Shown in pieces: positions 60,444 to 64,000 of a stretch of DNA of 64,000 nucleotides. Location: positions 37,575 through 101,574 of the forward strand of contig CAZFER010000015.1 in the NCBI GenBank assembly GCA_964517495.1. Direction: 5' to 3'. Position 1 is the stretch's first letter; every line of letters begins with the position of its first letter. The stretch is from CAZFER01 sp964517495 (GTDB lineage: Bacteria > Hinthialibacterota > Hinthialibacteria > Hinthialibacterales > Hinthialibacteraceae). A model generated the notes under the pieces. That model saw only the letters and a program-made list of their open reading frames with translations, was not told the origin of the DNA and made no database searches. The translations under genes were made by a program, and so were the position numbers.

Positions 60444-62798
60444 TTAACGCTGAACAGACCATGTCAACTCCGCATCCTGAACCACATCCGCTCCGAAGTA
60501 CGGTGGCGTGATCGGGAATGGGAAGGCACCGGCTGTTCCATCTCCTGATGGGATCTTATATTGTCCATCAGGTGAGAATGCAGCGGCATAGCGTGTTGAA
60601 GCACCACCAGTGTGAACACCACCAAAACCGTCAAACATGAACGTACCAATTCGCCGTGTTGTTGTTCCTACAGGAACTGTATTGCCGGAATCATCGATCC
60701 CGTAGATCGTACCAGCTGAGATTTCCACTTCGAGGTCACGAGCAATATCAAATGGGAATCCAGAAGCCAGATTGTTAAACGGTGAAAGTTGGTTCACATG
60801 TGTTTCAATTTCAGGTGTTACTGGTTCGTCCTCAAATGGGACGTAATAAACGATTCCATCACCACGCAGGACAGCCAGCCCAATGAACCGGGTTCCATCA
60901 GCGTTGGGCATGAATTCCAAGTCCTGGAAGGCCCCTACACCATTTTCTTGAGGTACTACGGGAACCTCAGCGGTATTAAGGGCTGGCAATCCATCACCAA
61001 CGGTGTGAATAAAGCCTTGGGAATCCAGAACATAGGCACCAAGCCCGATTAGTTCACTGCTGTATTGGCTGTTTGAAGGATCAACATCTTCCCCGCGCCA
61101 AATCTTAAAGCTTACTGCTTTTGCGTTAGTGGCTGCGATATCGGTTTGGACCACGGATGATCCCGTATCCAGAGATTCAAGAGCGCTTCCTTCTGAGACG
61201 ATACGTCCTTCATCTGTCAAGACATAGAATCCACCGTTTCCAGCGGGTTCAATGTCGATCAATGGTGACTCAAAATCATTCGGTCCGAATGACAAGACTG
61301 GAACAATGTCTCCTGAGAAGCCACCAAAGTTAATGTTATCTGATGGATCATTATTTAAATCGATACCACCGCGATTTGGGCCACCTGTTGCACCCAGCCG
61401 TGTATGAACGGGTGGAAGTGATCCAATGTTACCACCAATCAGGAAGTAGGCACCTTCTGATCCGTTTCCACCTTGGTCAACTGGTAAGGTTTCACCTGTG
61501 AACTCAATATCTTTGGCGATGGGATGAGGTACACCATCGAGGAACAGGAATGGTCCAAGTGCAACTGGATCTGGGAAACCGTCAAAGAGTCCCGGTATAA
61601 CCAAGTTGCCGGAGGAGTCAGAGATCCCAATGTCAAAGTTGTGGACTGCATTTCCACGCGGATAAGTACCACCCAATTTATCCAAGGACACGAGACCCAG
61701 TATTGGGTTAACCGTAAATGCGGTCGGGGTTGGAGTTGGGGTATTTACCTTCACCGGTGTTGGGATCCGCGGTGTGTTGGTCGGTGTCACCGTCAGAGTA
61801 ACAGTCGGTGTTGAAGTTGGAACGATAACCGGTGTTGATGTGGGTTCTGGAATCGGAGTATCTTCAGGTGATTCCGTTGGTGTGGAAGTAGGTATTTCAA
61901 CTGGTGATTCGGTCGGTGTTGACGTGGGTTCTTCTACTGGGGATTCAGTAGGAGTTGAAGTTGCTTCAGGCGTTGGCGTATCTTCCACAACCGGTTCAAC
62001 AACAATATCACCACTGGCTTCTGTCACCACACCTTCGATGTCATCCACAATATCTGTAAGGGATAATGAAGTGGATCCAGCAGCCGAGGCGGTGTAAACA
62101 AGTTTTACAAGAACACCATCCTCTGAAATGGAAGATGGTCCACCAACGAAGCCAACACGAACAGCACCAGCAGGATCGCTCAATACATTGGCATTCACTT
62201 CTATGAATTCTTCCACCAAGGTTCCACTAACATCAACCTCTGAGAATGTCAATATATTATTGGATTGTTCAACAACAAATCCAAAAGCAACTGCATTGGA
62301 TAGATTGGCTGCGTTTATTTCAATGGTTACCGTATCACCCTGGGAAACAGAGGCAGGACTCACAAAAGTAAGTTCCGCTTCGTCAACAGGAGATTCGGTT
62401 GGTGTAGCGGTTGGCAATTCAACCGGAGATTCTGTTGGTGTTGAGGTTGGTTGCTCAGCCGGTGTTTCCGTGGGTGTCGAAGTTGGCTGTTCCGCTGGAG
62501 ATTCCGTCGGTGTATTCGTTGGTTCTTCAGCGGGTGTTTCTGTTGGTGTTGATGTGGGTTGCTCAGCCGGTGATTCCGTGGGTGTAGAAGTTGGTGCTTC
62601 CACCGGCGATTCGGTTGGTGTATTTGTTGGTTCCAACTCTGGCGTTGGAGTTGGAGTTTCTCCAGGTGTCTCGGTTGGCGTTTCAACCGGAGTTTCAGTG
62701 GGAGTTTCTTGCGCCCAACTCTCTCCCCCTGTCCACATTCCCATTGCTGTTAAAATGACTATCGAGATAATGAAGAGGTGAAAATAATTTCCACGCAT
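60444..62798 (-). CDS. Secreted protein with cohesin-like domain between Pro/Thr-rich linkers
   Basis: A 784-residue protein from ATG 62798, with GGAGG seven bases upstream. Signal peptide (1-30). A linker of repeated TPTESPxExPTS units (about 33-140) leads to a cohesin-like beta-sandwich (about 142-272; LTFVSPASVSQGDTVTIEINAANLSNAVAFGFVVE split by strands). A second TPT/TPTESP linker follows (about 275-355), then a large beta-rich C-terminal region (about 360-784) with recurring GPFLFLDG, GAYVLDSQGFIHTVGDG and GTFMFDGFGGVHTGG strands, resembling propeller blades. No catalytic motif is seen. It is probably exported for adhesion or scaffolding. Confidence 0.8.
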   Translation of the reverse strand: MRGNYFHLFIISIVILTAMGMWTGGESWAQETPTETPVETPTETPGETPTPTPELEPTNTPTESPVEAPTSTPTESPAEQPTSTPTETPAEEPTNTPTESPAEQPTSTPTETPAEQPTSTPTESPVELPTATPTESPVDEAELTFVSPASVSQGDTVTIEINAANLSNAVAFGFVVEQSNNILTFSEVDVSGTLVEEFIEVNANVLSDPAGAVRVGFVGGPSSISEDGVLVKLVYTASAAGSTSLSLTDIVDDIEGVVTEASGDIVVEPVVEDTPTPEATSTPTESPVEEPTSTPTESPVEIPTSTPTESPEDTPIPEPTSTPVIVPTSTPTVTLTVTPTNTPRIPTPVKVNTPTPTPTAFTVNPILGLVSLDKLGGTYPRGNAVHNFDIGISDSSGNLVIPGLFDGFPDPVALGPFLFLDGVPHPIAKDIEFTGETLPVDQGGNGSEGAYFLIGGNIGSLPPVHTRLGATGGPNRGGIDLNNDPSDNINFGGFSGDIVPVLSFGPNDFESPLIDIEPAGNGGFYVLTDEGRIVSEGSALESLDTGSSVVQTDIAATNAKAVSFKIWRGEDVDPSNSQYSSELIGLGAYVLDSQGFIHTVGDGLPALNTAEVPVVPQENGVGAFQDLEFMPNADGTRFIGLAVLRGDGIVYYVPFEDEPVTPEIETHVNQLSPFNNLASGFPFDIARDLEVEISAGTIYGIDDSGNTVPVGTTTRRIGTFMFDGFGGVHTGGASTRYAAAFSPDGQYKIPSGDGTAGAFPFPITPPYFGADVVQDAELTWSVQR
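61800..62715 (-). repeat. Pro/Thr/Glu-Ser linker repeats in the cohesin-like gene
   Basis: Within the reading frame, units of roughly 42-48 bases encoding TPTESPxExPTS recur many times at about 62380-62715 and again, in shorter form, at 61800-61965. The plus-strand complement reads as repeated GVEVG-type frames, which are artefacts. Confidence 0.8.
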
Positions 62799-62909
62799 CA
62801 AATTGCCTCCATACTTCAGTAAATCCTAAATGTTCCCACCTACTATACAAAAGAACCGGACATACGTCCAGCCTTCATGTATCGAGTTATAAAATTTATT
62901 TATAAGGCA

Positions 62910-63773
62910 TTAGGGTAGAGTAATGGCAATCGGATTCCCTTGGGGAATACTTTCACCTTCTTTACCAGATGCCGTTATAATCGTATTTTCATCTATTGCC
63001 AAGCGATCTTCAATTGTAATTTCCGTGGTGCTTCCGGAATCCCCCCCAATGATTTCAAAAGTAATATCCGCTATACGGGCATAAGGGCCGTCGAATCCAA
63101 ATCCTTCTGGGGCGAAACCCGAAACAGGATGTTCCCGAGGGAGTAATACAGCAACAATATCATCTATAAGGCCTTCACCTGTTTCATTCGCATGATTTTG
63201 AATCACTTCGGGGGTGGGAAAAATTTCAACACTTTCTCGAATTGTATCGAGATTATTATTGGCATTACTTGTCCAGAATAAATTGCGTTCATTTAGAAAA
63301 GGAAGAACAGTGGAGATATCAGCCATATCAATAATGTTGGCACTATCCCCTTCTTTATTGCGGTTAAAGTACTCAAATCCATTTTCATCCGTCACTTCGT
63401 CGCCGAAGCGTTCACCCAAGGTTAAGATATCGGCGATATTGGAACGCCCATCATAATTTAAATCTCCTCGGGCTTCGTGAATATCCACGACTTTTAATAC
63501 AGCCGGATCAAATTTAATATCACAATTCACGCCACATAAATTTTCTACACCGCTTAAAACCAAGGTGACAGTAAACCGATTGTTTTCTATAACAGGGGAA
63601 TTTTCTATAACACTAACTGTTTGGGTATCATCCAGTGTGGTCTGAAAATCAAAAACAAATTCAGCATCGCTATTGATACCGTCATTGGAATCCTGAGAAA
63701 AAGCTGATCCTGTATTAAAAAGGATAGTTAAACAAAGAACCGGAAGGATTTTTGTTAGATTGAGTTTATTCAC
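62910..63773 (-). CDS. Secreted cohesin-like protein with an inserted dockerin-like pair
   Basis: A 287-residue exported protein. GTG 63773 is chosen because GGAGGT lies about nine bases upstream; the GTG at 63782 is too close to it. Signal peptide (about 1-27). The cohesin-like fold starts ENNRFTVTLVLSGVENLCG and VNCDIKFDPAVLKVVDI (about 60-97). It is interrupted by two dockerin-type calcium loops, GDLNYDGRSNIADILTLGERFGD (about 103-125) and RNKEGDSANIIDMADISTV (about 135-153), and then completes with YARIADITFEIIGGDSGSTTEITIEDRLAI. The Asp/Asn positions of EF-like loops are present. Function is inferred to be adhesion or assembly. Confidence 0.75.
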   Translation of the reverse strand: MNKLNLTKILPVLCLTILFNTGSAFSQDSNDGINSDAEFVFDFQTTLDDTQTVSVIENSPVIENNRFTVTLVLSGVENLCGVNCDIKFDPAVLKVVDIHEARGDLNYDGRSNIADILTLGERFGDEVTDENGFEYFNRNKEGDSANIIDMADISTVLPFLNERNLFWTSNANNNLDTIRESVEIFPTPEVIQNHANETGEGLIDDIVAVLLPREHPVSGFAPEGFGFDGPYARIADITFEIIGGDSGSTTEITIEDRLAIDENTIITASGKEGESIPQGNPIAITLP

Positions 63774-63831
63774 GAACGGCACACCTCCACTTTCACGCTA
63801 AACACATCCAAAAAATGCTCAAGGGAGGAAA

Positions 63832-63909
63832 TGGCGGGGCTGACGAGACTCGAACTCGCGACCTCCTGATCGACAGTCAGGCATTCTAACCAAACTGAAC
63901 TACAGCCCC
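63832..63909 (-). tRNA. tRNA-Asp (GUC)
   Basis: Read on the minus strand, GGGGCTG (63903-63909) pairs with CAGCCCC near 63836-63842 as acceptor stem. The anticodon loop CTGTCGA between CCTGA and TCAGG gives anticodon GUC (Asp). A GTTCGAGTC T-loop follows and a CCA end appears to be encoded (63832-63834). Confidence 0.95.
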
Positions 63910-63945
63910 GTTTCGGAATCCATTTCCACCCATGAGCAGTTTCTA

Positions 63946-64000
63946 TGGGCAAGACAGGAATCGAACCTGCGACCTCCTGCTTGTAAGGCAGGCGCTCTAA
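63946..64000 (-). tRNA. tRNA-Val (UAC), 5' part beyond window
   Basis: Minus strand. The anticodon loop CTTACAA between CCTGC and GCAGG gives anticodon UAC (Val). The T-arm GGTTCGATTCC and 3' acceptor strand CTTGCCC are present. The D-arm and 5' end lie past base 64000. No CCA is encoded. Confidence 0.93.

Noticed and set aside
62380..62715. Regular short repeats that could suggest a CRISPR array
   Set aside because: The units are in frame with a coding sequence, have no unique spacers and translate to TPTESP linkers. No cas gene is present.
61774..62781. Plus-strand open frames coding for long GVEVG/DSVGV-type repeats, which look like a repetitive surface protein
   Set aside because: They are exact antisense shadows of the Pro/Thr/Glu-Ser linkers of the minus-strand cohesin-like protein, which has a signal peptide, a good ribosome site and recognisable domains.
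63770..63952. A 60-codon minus-strand frame
   Set aside because: It lies over the tRNA-Asp gene and gives the typical meaningless translation of a tRNA.

Overview
The window is about 64 kb of moderate-GC DNA (roughly mid-40s percent by eye) using the standard genetic code. It comes from a Gram-negative bacterium: there is an outer-membrane beta-barrel ending in Phe, a lipobox lipoprotein, many Sec and twin-arginine signal peptides, a type IV pilin-like protein, FliG and a chemotaxis receptor. A secreted polysaccharide repertoire (sulfatase, GH5, heparinase-like lyase, tandem DUF1080), long Pro/Thr linkers, FGE-fold fusions, PVC-style pilins and probable UbiX/UbiA menaquinone enzymes suggest an uncultivated PVC-like or FCB-neighbouring lineage such as Sumerlaeota, Hydrogenedentota or Omnitrophota. 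That placement is inference; no rRNA is present.

Layout. 0-0.9 kb: 5' part of a sulfatase. 0.9-2.5 kb: a low-density patch with a small membrane protein, a possible attC-like site, an orphan HicB and a truncated hydrolase. 2.5-8.6 kb: an ATP-grasp/N-formylglutamate-amidohydrolase fusion and a likely operon (PQQ-propeller, double DUF1080, secreted beta-sandwich protein). 9-13.2 kb: a stand-alone fliG and a GT2/GT-C lipid-linked sugar transfer pair. 13.6-23.4 kb: a same-strand cluster of lipoprotein, membrane FHA protein, membrane PP2C phosphatase, membrane Ser/Thr kinase with an extracytoplasmic FGE-fold domain, a secreted protein and a deoxyhypusine-synthase-like protein. 23.7-31.5 kb: chemotaxis receptor, outer-membrane barrel, GH5, pilin, heparinase. 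31.5-48.7 kb: housekeeping genes (pgpA, rimO, PSP1, YfhO, FloA/NfeD, TsaC/Sua5, UbiA, UbiX), a GH-like/FGE-fold fusion and a very acidic protein with a C-terminal DUF2325-like domain. 48.8-53.9 kb: an ECF sigma/FecR/giant carboxypeptidase-regulatory-domain operon. 54-55.8 kb: three tandem Uma2 paralogues. 55.8-63.8 kb: purM, a second repeat-domain surface protein, yggS, and two secreted cohesin-like proteins, one with a dockerin inside the cohesin fold. 63.8-64 kb: tRNA-Asp and the 3' part of tRNA-Val.

How it fits together. The most coherent system is the 13.6-20.9 kb trans-envelope phospho-signalling cassette: writer (kinase), eraser (PP2C) and reader (FHA) are each tethered in the inner membrane with Pro/Thr-rich extracytoplasmic parts and a neighbouring lipoprotein. 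A second surface-sensing unit is the ECF/FecR operon controlling a 1250-residue beta-sandwich protein. Intergenic regions hold several dispersed repeat families. Two direct copies bracket the chemotaxis receptor gene, and a MITE-like element with near-perfect terminal inverted repeats sits between nfeD and floA.
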